NCBI RefSeq assembly: GCF_020085105.1
Contig: NC_058042.1
Span: 15,082,501 to 15,146,500, forward strand
Reading direction: 5' to 3'
Length of the DNA: 64,000 bases
Origin: Siniperca chuatsi
Lineage: Eukaryota > Chordata > Actinopteri > Centrarchiformes > Sinipercidae
Every line of letters begins with the position of its first letter. Position 1 is the first letter of the stretch. The position numbers and the translations under genes are program-made. Under the pieces are notes generated by a model that saw only the letters and a list, made by a program, of their open reading frames with translations, searched no databases and was not told the DNA's origin. Below are positions 35,530 to 48,100 of the stretch, piece by piece.

Positions 35530-36060
35530 CTTTCTGAGTGACTTACCATGAGTGTTTTTTCTTTTCAAAACTGAACTTTTCATCTCCCAACAATCAGACT
35601 GAATTCTGAATTTTTCAGTCTTACCTGGCCATAATGACTTACTCAAGATTATGAGACTTCAACATACTAAATGAAAAAAGGCTAATCATGAAAGAGAGTG
35701 TTTTTAAAACTTTTCATCCTCCTGTCAGTGCCTCCTGTCAGTGCCCAGACTATGCTTTCATAAGGCAAATCCAACCTTTTTTAGAATCAGTTTTCAGTTT
35801 GATCCAGTTCAACAAAACCAGCCAGGTTTAGCCCAGATTTTATTACCTTGCAACAATGACATGAAACTACTTTACGAGGCATGCACACAGATAATGTTCA
35901 TATGGTTAGAAGAATTTACTACAATGCATTGTAAAACCATTACTCGATGATAAGGCTTGTGTCTGTCACAGTGGTGTGATTCACAGTTCTCTCTTTCCCT
36001 CTCAAGACTGCAAGCCAACATACAGGTGGGAAGATGTTTGCAGTGACTAAACCTGTGTGT
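35530..36060. other. Gap between converging sord and apba2
   Basis: No exon is recognised. It separates the two predicted 3' ends by about 0.55 kb. Confidence 0.4.
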
Positions 36061-36062
36061 TT

Positions 36063-36068
36063 TTTATT
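36063..36068 (-). terminator. Candidate poly(A) signal of apba2
   Basis: TTTATT on the plus strand (AATAAA on the transcript) is the first canonical signal after the apba2 stop. It gives a 3' UTR of about 1.1 kb. Confidence 0.45.
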
Positions 36069-36884
36069 AATTTTTTTGTTTTTTAACATGAGCACAATAC
36101 TAGACAAGTTTCTCTTTATGTACAGACATTCTAATACTGCTTATGGCAATGGGACAGCTCACACAACACAGTTACATTCACAATCCACTCATAGTATGCA
36201 TGAGTTTCAGTCAGAAACACTAAAGATGAACATTCAGTAGAGTAGCACACAAAAGAAACTTAATTTTCATACATGTGACTTTGATATCAAAAGCATAATT
36301 GATGGATGTTAGTTCTATTCAGTTGCTTGTTATTTAAATGTGTGTGAGTGTTTGTACATGAGATTTAGAAAAGACTTATCTTGCCATTCAGAGGCTGAAC
36401 ATGTGTATTGCCATATAATGAAGAAAATGAAAAGGATATGGCATTTCTCCCATAAACCCCTGCTGCAAGCATTGGTTTGATTCACATGTACATTGTATCA
36501 ACTTAGCATATTTAAACCCAACATTTCAAACACTTCCCCTTTTCACTGGCAACTACTTTGATATTCAGCATTTAATTGTGTCTTTGCCATCATCACTGAC
36601 TGCTTTTAATTCAATAGCAAGATTCAATAAATATTTACAAAGCAGCTGTGGCTACTCCCTCCCCACTGCCTTCAGTCACAATTTCAGCAAAATATGTATT
36701 TACATGAGAAATAAATAAACGGAGAAGAAAATGAAACTATACAAGAAGTATAGTAGAAGTATCATATTGCATTACATGAATATAAAAAAATAAATTGTGA
36801 CGCATTCGTTTGATAAGTCCATCCACACAATCTCACTGAAGTGACACAGAAAAGCACAGACAGGAAAAATAAATAACAAACAGT

Positions 36885-36909
36885 ACACACACACACACAC
36901 ACACACACA
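36885..36909. repeat. (CA)n microsatellite in apba2 3' UTR
   Basis: A run of about 12 CA units. It would read as (UG)n in the apba2 3' UTR. Confidence 0.9.
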
Positions 36910-37137
36910 GTCTCTTCAGTTGGTCAGATGGAAAAAGTATCTCATGTCAATAAAATGGCCGTTGCATGTTAAGCACAGACAAACGAGAGATGATGAAGAA
37001 TTGAAGTCATCAGCTCAGAAGAAAAAAAACAACAGAGAAATGAATCGACAGGGAGAAGCGATCCTCCCCCCGGTCACTGGTCAGCTTGGTTTGCCCCGTG
37101 ACCATTCCCGTCCTGTGGAACGGTCCCTGGCCATTGT

Positions 37138-37209
37138 TTATATGTACATAGGTGTCTCCTGTCCTGTTAGAAGTCTGAACATGGCTGCCGGCATGGTCTT
37201 CATGTGAAT
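37138..37209 (-). CDS. apba2: apba2 last coding exon
   Basis: The acceptor is ctgccag|ATTCAC. It encodes [20 protein letters not shown] and MYI, then TAA. It ends PDZ2 and supplies the autoinhibitory C-terminal tail. Confidence 0.95.
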   Translation of the reverse strand: MHMKTMPAAMFRLLTGQETPMYI

Positions 37210-38831
37210 CTGGCAGGGAGAGAAAGAAAAAAACAAAACAATCTTAATTAAAAGGCCAAACATTTAGAGCATTTTCTTATAGATATTAAGAAGATTGTGT
37301 GTGTGTGTGTGGACATGTATTACTCATGTTGTAGGGACATAAATCTGTTTACACAGTCGCATTGTTGGGACTCGCCTTCCTTTTGGGAACAAAATGCAAG
37401 TCCCCATAACATAAATTGTTAAATTTTAGGGTGAAGACTTGGTTTAAGGTTAGGGTAAGGTTAAAAGAGAAGCTGTCTAAATCCCAAGAGTGAAGCTGGG
37501 GTTAGGGTTAGGCAAGTAGCGGTTATGGTTAGGATTAGCGTAAGTCATAAGCATGTATGTCCTGTCCTTCAGTATATGTTTGCCAACCTTTATAGACCAG
37601 AAATAAAGTGATTCCTCTTTTTTTTTAACATTTTCAAAAGGTAGCTTTAAACCTTAAAACTTTCAACATCATTTCAGCTGTGTCCAAAATCGTTTACTAT
37701 GTAGCATGTTCGCCATTTTGAGTATTGTTTGAATGTCTAGTGAGAATTATTATACCCTGCTATACCTATTATACCCTAGATAAGACTAAAGTTACTCCAG
37801 CTTCTAAAACTTCTAAGGAACTGAAGTTGTTTACATGATGTTGAGAGCAGTGTGTGTTGGCACGTGTTGATCATAAAAACAGTTTAGTCCTGTGACATCA
37901 TCTCACACCTGGTATTTATAAGCTGTTACTTCCTGACACTGCTTCCTGAAACCTGAAAGCTAGAAACTTAACTCTACTTTTATATGTTTTAAATATCGCT
38001 TGATCTCCTGGTTTCTATATATCAGACTTAAATTATCCCACAATACAACATAAAAAGTAGTGTAAAAATTGATGGTCAATAAACAAGATTTATTTATCAT
38101 TATGCATTGCGCAGGCAGTTAAAAAATGATAAATTTAGGTGGCAGCAGGGTGAGAGGAATGACCTCAGTGGAGTTTTTGATTTTGCCATCTTATACACTA
38201 TATAGTCCTCTACACAGAGTCCCTGTACAGTGAGTAGTAAGTAGTGAAAGAGTTAATGATTTCAAACACAGCTGTAGACTCTCCTGTTCCACACAGAAAA
38301 TAACTTGACAAATTCTTTCCTTTTAAAAGCTTCAACAGGTTGAAGCCATCCTTCCACAACAACAGAAACGTGTGAAACTGTTAACAGTGATCTGATATTG
38401 CACTTCCATAAAGTTGTAGGACTTGCCAGAGACAGAATGAAAAAAGAATCAAAGCAGCGCAGGCTGAGGTATCCTGACTTTTAGTGTCCAAACACGGTGG
38501 ATCCTACAACTCCCATAATGCTACTGAATTGTATCTTTTGTTAAGCATACATCTTCCAAACTCAGTGCCCCAGTTTGTAATGCAAGATTTCTGCTAAAAA
38601 TGTGAAGCTTCTCTAGAGCCACACAAGATATTAAACAACTGTTTTCACAGGCGGAGTTGTGCGACTCATGATGGGTAAACTAAACTTCATGTTTAAAATC
38701 GGTGGAGTACCCTTAGCTAAATATGGAACCTGTATACCTTTTTTTTCCTATACAGTGTAATTTACTGACCATAAGTAAATAGTAATAGTAATGCTACATA
38801 TTTGCAAATGTACACATTTGTATGTTATTGT

Positions 38832-38916
<85 letters not shown>

Positions 38917-39082
38917 ACATCAGTTTAACCTCGCCAACAGAGTTCGAGAGGGCCTGGACAATTTTCTCATGTGCTGTGGCCACCACACTCTGCCCATTGA
39001 TCTCTATGATCCTGTGACCCACACGGACCCCACCTCGCTCAGCAATGCCTCCTCGCATGAGACTGCATATCTGACGGGCAAA

Positions 39083-39113
<31 letters not shown>

Positions 39114-42100
39114 CGGAAATGTTAATGATTTAAATGAATGCCACTGAAAGGGTAAAATATCTGCAGAGATACGGTGATGGCATGTGAAACTGAGGCTGTA
39201 AGGCCAGGAGAGATAGTTTAAACTGATAAACTGCACATTACATCCTTGCTAAAGATAATGGGATTTATGTAGCACATATTGTATTAGGTGCATAAATACT
39301 GTTCAAGGCAAAACAGCAATTTATCACAACACAGCAAATGACACAGTGTTTCTTCAGTATATCCAATACAGAGAAAATAAAATAATGAGCACATTAATCT
39401 AAACTGAGACAGGAATGTGAAGTACACATGCTGTACGGTACGGATACAAAATATACCAAACTAAAAATTAAAGTTAACATTTTCTCCATGAGAACAATGT
39501 AGTGACAAAGTCACAACAAAGTAGTAGGTTTTAATAATGTTTTGACATATTTTGTTAATATTACTGATCCTTTACTTAAGTAAAAGTACTAATACTGTAA
39601 AAATACTCTGTTACAAGTAAAAGTGCTGCATTGAAAATGTTACTTAAGTAAAAGTATGTAAGTATAATCAGAAAAATGTACTTAAAGTGTTAAAAGTGAA
39701 AGTAGAATGTAGAAAAATGTCCCCTGTGACTGTTGTACTATTATATATATTATATGATTAGATCTTAACTTGTAAAGTAACTAGTAACTAAAGCTGTCAG
39801 ATCATTGTAGTGGAGTAAAAATATTTCCCTCTGAAATGTGGTGGAGTAGAAGTAGAAAGTGGCATGAAAAGAAAAGAGCACAAGTGCCTCAAATTTGTAC
39901 TTTAGTACAGTACTTGAGGAAATGTACTTAGTTACATTCCACCACTGATATTACTAATATCAAAGTAACCAACATGCTCCTGGTTGACAGAAAGAAGTCA
40001 GAATTATACTTACAATGCCGTTCTGGACACTGAAGCCCAGCTGATACTTTAGATCTGGTCTCTTGATGAGGACAGTGGTAACAGGAGGGCAACTGACAAT
40101 GTTCATCTTCACCTGAACCTGGTTCTTCAAGCCCTTTAACACAGAGAAACACACAAACATAAAAACCTTCACAAAAATGATGTGGTCTAATGTTTAAGAA
40201 CAATGTTTAATTATTATTTATATCATAGCTTAAACAGCCTCTTTCAGCCACAGTCTTGCCAACATCTTCAGTGTCTCTGTACCTTAATGATTCCCTGACA
40301 GGTGGCGAGTGGCAGCCCCACTAGGCTGGTGTTGTTGATGGACATGATCTGGTCTCCGATGCTGAGCTTGCCAGAGCGAGCCGCTGGCCCGCCGTTCATC
40401 ATATTGGCTAAGATAACTGTGGGCAGAATGGAGCCCCAGCCGGACTCCACAATCACCACACCCAGGATCTCCCCTTTACTCTTCTCCAGCTGCAGCTGTG
40501 GACAGGAGGAGGAGAAACTGACCTATCATAATTAAAACAATATGACTGGAACACACTGATTGATTTGAGCCTATAATAGTGCAAAGACATTAACATTTCA
40601 ACACTACTGTGTCAAAAGTTTAATCTGTTTGCATCAGCATGCTTCAGTCTTTTTTCCCCTCAACACTGCAGTTGATCTGAGAAGCACCTGATTCAGCTTC
40701 TTGCTGGAGAATGCGTAGAGAACTCGTTTTCACTTAAAACAATATGATTCCTTTTTGATACCTGTCAGAAAATTCACTATTTCTAGTCCCCTTCCTTAGA
40801 TCTGAGCAGAAATCTGTGGTATAACAGCAGCCCTGGAGCTCAGAGTGTAGGGATGGGAAATATCACGATATATACAGTATTGTGAGATATCGAGATATCT
40901 ATCCCTTTAATATCTCTGGTTGCATTAGACTATTGCAGGCAATGTTGCAAATCAATGAGCAGCACTGCTTTAAGGCAAGGCTTTAATATTGAATTTACAG
41001 AAATGTTGCATCAATGTGAAGAAGTACCCTGATCTCTTAAAACAGACATAACCATCTGAATATTTAATCTGTGAATGGGTTCTCTCTTGAATTTCTACAA
41101 CATTTACTATACTACAATATACATCAATATCATAATATAAAATTACATATCCATTAGTTATCGATATTGCTTGTCTTAATGCAGAATACATTTTCCTGCT
41201 CCAACTCTTTCGACTAGCAGATGCGACTAGTGTGAACCTGAAGCCTGGAGAAATTAACTTATTCTCAACACAGTGGTTAGGAAGCTTTAGTGCTTCAAGA
41301 CAGCCCAGTTTCCCCATCACTAAAAATTACCCATGTGCCTCTGAAATAGCAGCTGTGTGGTGGTGGTGCCTATGCAACCTCTCTGCTAATACAGCAGAAA
41401 CTGTTTCACGGCTTCTAATTCTCCAAAAGCCTCCAGTAATGCTTTCAGGGCAGAGTGTTAGCTAAAGAGGAAATGCTACAGCAAAAGAAAAAGGAGCTAG
41501 AGTTGACATGCTCTGAGTAGATTTTAGTGTACCATCTGCCTCTAAATCTGTCTAATTAGTTAACAGCTACTGTGTACTTGTGTGTTTCTGTAATGGCCCT
41601 GCAGCATGAGTGTGATTTGTGTAAGTTTCACAATGTTTATGTCTTGCTTTTTTTCCTGCACTGACACAAACCAACAGACATCTGCAGAAAAATCTTGCAA
41701 GTTGCAAGAAATGTATTCGTGCACTGCACACTTAATATAGACCAACCTCTTTGCAGTTTTCAGAGTTGGAGAAGTGAATGAGGTCGTCATTGTACATCTC
41801 CTGGGTGTTGATGATGTCACTGTACTCCTTCTGGCTCAGGTCCTCGGGGTTAATGCCGTTGGCTCTCAGGAACTCCTGGTAAGCTACGCTGAATGCCTGG
41901 CCAATGGACTGAGCGATGAGCTGGGCCTGCGGGCAGAAAAAAGCAGGAATCATGACATAAACGTGTTTTTGATCTTGTTTTGTTAGATCCACAGAAGCTA
42001 ATCTTCACTGAGTTGTATGTTAATAAGTGGGGAGCATTCGGTGGCATCAAACAATCGTGGCATTGAGTGTGCTGAGAATATGTTATGGCATAATATTAAT

Positions 42101-45100
42101 TGATTTTCACTGTCATGAGCTATTTCTACCCATTGTGAGAGGAGAGAAGAAAAAACATTGGTACACTGCTCTATTTTCAATGAGGAGGAGGAATAAAGGT
42201 TAATGAAGACAATGGGCAGACAAATCAAATTCCGCTTACGCAAGTTACTTCAGTGATGGAATGGTGCACAATTTCAGCTTATCAAATGTCAGCCATAAAT
42301 GACAAAGGTATTCCACAAAGATCGAGTAGTTATTCCCAACCCAGAGTACTCGTACCCCAGTGGGTACTTCTGCGTTTGGAAGGGAGTACATGGAAAGAGC
42401 TCAGCTAAAAAACACAAAAAAAAACAACAAAAAAAACAAAAAAAACAAACAATTCATCCACATATATGTGTTTAGGGGAAAAATAAACACACCAATAGGA
42501 TTAATAATCAGTGTGAGATTGATCTTCAGTATATCTATTGTCACAATAACCAATAAGCTACCAGCTACAACAGGTTACAACAGATAAATGGTTGACATGT
42601 GCAGCTTCAGCCACCCCAAGTGGAACTCATGTAAAAGCAAACTTTACTAAACAAAAAAGGGGGGGGATTTCGAAACTTCCAGCATCAGTATGTCCTGTAT
42701 GAAAAAACTATTGTAACAATATCCACTTTTATATAATTAACAGTGTTAAAAAACATCCAGTTTAAAATCAGTTCAAATAAACACTTTTTAAAACATGACG
42801 GGTGGTATTGATGAAGTGGTGCTTGAGCTCATCTGTTTGGGCTGTGATTGTTGAGAACAAAAGAAATTGGGAACCACTGCTTTAAAGCAACTTCCATCCT
42901 GACACAAAAGACATTTGCCACCAAGGAAGGTAAAAGTTGGGAAAAGTGAAATTAGTACAACACAAACATGTAAAAAATAAAATCTTGAAGACTTCTATTG
43001 GCTGTGCGAGATAATATAGACTAAGAGAGTAAAGAGGGTACATTATATGTCATTTTGTAAGCTGTATTTTCCCTATTTTCCTATTTAATTGAATTCCATA
43101 CTTGGATATAAATCTCTTGCAGAATTTGCAGACATTAATGGCCCACACTCTCAAAATCAATACAGTGTGAATTAGTTTTGCAGAATAAAGAATTTTTTTT
43201 TAAAAGTCAAAAAAACACTGCATACAGCCAGTGGAGCCACAATAATAGAAACAGTTTATAAGTTGATGGATGAGCGGCTGAATGGTTCTATTATAACTCT
43301 GGCCGGCCTTTAAAACCTGGCAGCAAAATTAGAAGAAGAGAGGACAGATTGGAGTCCAGCCTTGATACTGACTGGCAACAGACACTGAGTTGCTAGCTCC
43401 TCTGTGCAACATTGTTCATGTTGCCAAGTCTTGCCGGATCTGCTTCAACAAGACAAGCAGCAGCTCTCTCCGTGTTAAAAAAATAAATACAAAATAAAAA
43501 ATGCCCAGCCAATTGACATAATTTCATGTCAGTGGGTTGCTCTAATCTGTTATTAAAGGTCGCACAACAACATTTTATAATTTCTGAATATCAGCAAACT
43601 ACATTTGTGACAATGTGGAGCAAACATGAAAAAAATAAAAATAAATTCATGATAAATAAATAAAATTATGTCTTGGAGACAAATGGAGAAAAAACATTAA
43701 TATCGGCGATAACCGGGAAGCTGAAGCAAAATCTGACAATCAAATAACACAAGACAATAACAAGTGTCGTCTCTTTAGTATCTTTAGATGTTGGAAGATT
43801 CATCTACCAAATGAGTCCTCTTGCATAATGACAGTGTGACTTCCCTTAGTAGCTTGTGTGTAACATCTCACTTGCTCCCAGCCAGGGGAATTTAAAATAG
43901 GCAACTTCTCTCATAGACACATTAACAGACACAGCAGGTTTGTGAACTTAAAAAAACCCGAAGCACTTACATCTTCAGACTCAAAGACATGGCATATCAT
44001 CTTGTACTGCTTCTTTGCCTCGGGTGCCCCGGGCGTAGTTTCAATACAGTCCTGTGAGGCTGTGCGTGGCATCCGGCGTCTTGCCATCAGGACCACAATG
44101 TTCCCAATATCGGCAATGTAGGATATAGTACGGAGTGCGTTGTCCATCATCGTCTCCTGTAGGCATATCAGCCAAAATCACATACGTCAAAGGCAAAAAT
44201 CAACCTTTAAACATCAACCCTATTGTGTTTATAATACTCTACAGCTAAGTACAGTTTCAATTCATGGATTTATAAGCTGAACAGTGGCGGAACAGAGTGT
44301 AATGATGGTGTCATCTGGATATAAAGCTGCTCCATGGATAGTGAAAAACTCCTGTAACTGTATGAGAGCATCCATGTTAATTTTACTGGGATATGAAGAC
44401 ATTTTTGATTCATAGCTGTGAGCCCTGAAATCAAATCAAATCCTCCTGGACCTCATATCTGAAACAAAAAATATATACGACCACAGAGACATTTAATAAT
44501 TCAGTGTCTCCGGACCAACTCCCAAAAAGCTGGTGATGTCATCAATGCAGGTCTTTATTCACTGATTTCCAGTTAATGGAGACAACTAGGTTTATTACAG
44601 TAAATATTGACTTCACTACAATGTTCCTCTGATACTACCACAGCTTTCAGAAATATTTTGTAACTGTTACTGGTAATTATCCTGTTTCTGACAACAGTCT
44701 GTTTCCTTTGGTCAATCATTTTTGACACTGTACCAGTGTGCAGCATATTTGTTTCCTTTCTTGCCAAAGCTGCATGATCCTTTTAGGGCAGAGAGTGAGA
44801 TGAAAGTACTATTGATAGAAAACATACAGGCCTACTTTTGATTGAATTCAAAACTAGTGTATAATCTGATTATAGCCCAATAACACCCCAATAAATTAGA
44901 TCTTGAGTACATGTTCAGCTGAAAATAATGCACAGGTGCACAACATACTCAGAAGGGGTTTGGATATCAGTGTTTGTGTTGATGAAACAAAGTGATTTCA
45001 ACGATGTAATCATGTTTGTTCACTCAGCCAAATAATTGTCTTGTGTCATAATGTAGATTTTATGAGGCATTGTTTCTGAATACAGCTATGGAACTGAGAG

Positions 45101-48100
45101 GATGTGGACTTGGAATCTGTGGGTTTGCTGAGAGGAACTTGTATTTGTTCATGTTTTATGATAATATGCTAAATTTCATTTCAGTTTAGTTAACTTCACT
45201 TCATTAACTGTGTCTGGTGATTTTATTCCATTAGCCTAATTAGTGTTGTTGTTCAGCCCACCTTTGGATTTGTTCTTATTATGAATCAATGTCAGAAACC
45301 CCATGCAAGCCTTTAATTGCAAAACAAAGGTTTTTTACTCAGAATCTCTCTCTGAAGAGTGCCAGGACCAGTGGCAACCAGATGGAAAGGGGAGGAAGAT
45401 AGACACTGCATTGCAGCACGTTAGTTTCTGCCAGGCGGCTGCCCCCAAACACACACACACACACATTCTGACACTCTGCTCAGACGGCCAGACAGCAGCT
45501 CAGAGTGAAATACTGCAAATGAATCATCTACCACATATACATTTAACTGTTTCTGTGAGCACAGAGCTGTATTTATGATCCCAAGAACTGCAAAGCTCTC
45601 AGAAGCATTTCTGCTTCTATCAAAGACTCCACCTCCTCCTGTGAAGACTTGTACTGCTGCTCCATACAGCTGCTTGTTGTAAAGCTAAAAGGCAAGAAAA
45701 CTTTGACAAAGCTTCTGCAGGAGTGGAGAGAAGCTTTGTTAAGAAAAAAACCTGACAGATAAATGTGATTTATTATTCAGAAAGTCAAACTTCAATCTGA
45801 ATTTTGACTTTTTGACTGTGTCTGTAAAATAATTGAAGAAAACATCATGTACTCCATTTTCTAAGTCTGAGAGCCTTTTAACAAATGACTAATTGAGTAC
45901 AGATGTGGTCGTTATTTGGATATCTATACTAACGCACAACTACGAAGAAACGTTCTTATAGTAAAAACAAAGAGGGCAGATTGTGCTGCAGTCAAACAGC
46001 TTGCACAGTACATGCTCTCTAAGTGACCCTCCATGCACAGATGTTCGCATTTTTTGGCTTTGCGGAGTTTATTCTTATCCTCAGTCAAAGAGAATTCATG
46101 ACAGTGACATCATGAGATTAAATAAATAAACAAATCAGTGGTGGGGTTTCATAAGAAACAGTTTGTGTCAACAGTTAAGCTGCAGTTATGTCAGCCATGA
46201 CACAATATCAGTCCCCTGATGTGTAGCCCTGTATAGCTCAGTGGGTGGCTGAGGTACTGTAAGGATAAACAGCTTTTATTCTCACAGGTGAGAAAAGACA
46301 CAGAAACATGACATATGTGCACTTGCTGGTACTCACCTGTGAGTCTGCGTTGAGGACTTTGATCCTCTGGGTGGAGATGAACAGATCAACCTCAGTGAGG
46401 GTTTGAGCATCTCCGTCTGCACTCTGCGGCAAGATAAAAAACAGAAGAGTCGGTCAGATCGTCTCCTTTGACTTTGATTGTTCAAGATCTTTGTACCAAA
46501 CTTGACTGTTCATGGTAAACAGTTATTCAGAACTGTCTGAATGGTGCCTGTGTTAAATGTAGGAAGGTATTAGTTTAGATATTCAAAATGCATGCATGTA
46601 TAGTTTAGGGCCCAGCTAGGGAAATGCTTGTTAGATGGACAGGTTGTCGAGTCTAAAGGTGAGGTGGAAAAGGCATTAAAAAGAAAGCGTTTGGCAGTGG
46701 TGTTACTTTACATCAACTTTCCTGGCACGAGGACGGCGAGCTGGCATGCAAACAAGAAACAGCTCAACACTAAACCCTTACCAGCTGGCTGTTTCGCCAG
46801 TGAGAGCAATGCAGCTTCAGCACAGAACAAGCCTGTACACATTTCTCTATAATCACTCTGTACTGCAGACTAATAAAATTGTATTCAATTTTGCTTAATT
46901 AAAACTGCCTGATGCATTTCGAAATGAGGCAACAGTGCTAAAAATATTAATAAAACACATATAGCACAAGAATGCCTTTTGGCTGAGAAAAAGTGTGTAG
47001 TTTTCAGCTTAGCATACGGGCACAGCTAGCTAATTTGTGAACACTGGTAAGCAATTTTTATTGCAGCCATGCTCTTGTTTTAAAAACTTGTCTAGTGGAT
47101 TTAATGCATAATGGTCTGCAGAGGCTGAAATGAGAATCAGCGTCTTCTATGACGGACTTCTGCCTGTATGACTGATGCAGTGCAAAATGAAAAGTCTATT
47201 GATTCTGAAAGCTGATTCTAAAACCTGATGTTTACCACTGAAATGCTTGATAAACTAAACTTTTGTCAAGTTATACAAAGATAAAACAAATGAAAGGAAT
47301 TTAAAACCAAACAACAAAAAGGGACCTGAAATGTACAGCATCCCACTAATAACCATTTCTTTAAAAAGTGTTGAATTGTTACAGGATTTTTCTTTTAAGC
47401 ACTTCTTAGCTAGTCATAACATTAAGCCTAAATGTTATGACTAGCATTAGTACAATACCTAAATGTGTTTTGTACTTAAAATGTGTCATTACACTCTTAA
47501 ACATACATTTATGATCTCATGAAACAGTTACACAGTGTTATTGCCCAGGTTAATACACAGTAATAATGGCACTGTATGAAGAGAGACCCAATACATAATA
47601 CATAGTGTACTGCTGACATGTCTTCTGTTACCTTGTGGTCACAGCAGCCTTTTACAAAAACATTTTGATTTGATGTGTCTGGTTAAAATCTGTCATTCCA
47701 GTTTTGCTGATATTGAGACAAGTGAACTGACATTATTGTATAATAATGTATATGTGTAATTATTATAAACTTATGAAAGATTCTCACTGCCAAAATGCAT
47801 AGCCATTCACATAAAACAAAACATGTTTGTCTTAGTTCTGAAAAACCTGACAAAGATTTGTTCCCCTAAATTAATGAAGACGACAAATGTGACACAGATG
47901 GGCGAGGACACGCAGACACAGACAGGCACAAATGAAATGAAAAAGAAACGGTGAGAGTGGAGGGAAAGTGGCCAAAGGGTCTTCCTTTTGCTCTGTTTAT
48001 TACACACCGCCTTTTTCTTGATTTTGGCAGCCTTCTGTACCCTCTGGCAGGCGGGCAGGCAGGCAGGCGTTGGGACGGGACAAGGTCAGCGGATACAGGA

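Noticed and set aside
37490..37545. Interstitial telomere array
   Set aside because: Only a few imperfect GGTTAG units occur, inside an ordinary dispersed repeat.
38822..39133. Open frames made of Cys-Val or His-Thr runs
   Set aside because: They are translations of the TG/CA microsatellites.
46230..46260. tRNA-like A box 'tagctcagtggg' in an apba2 intron
   Set aside because: No B box or cloverleaf follows, so it is not a tRNA gene.
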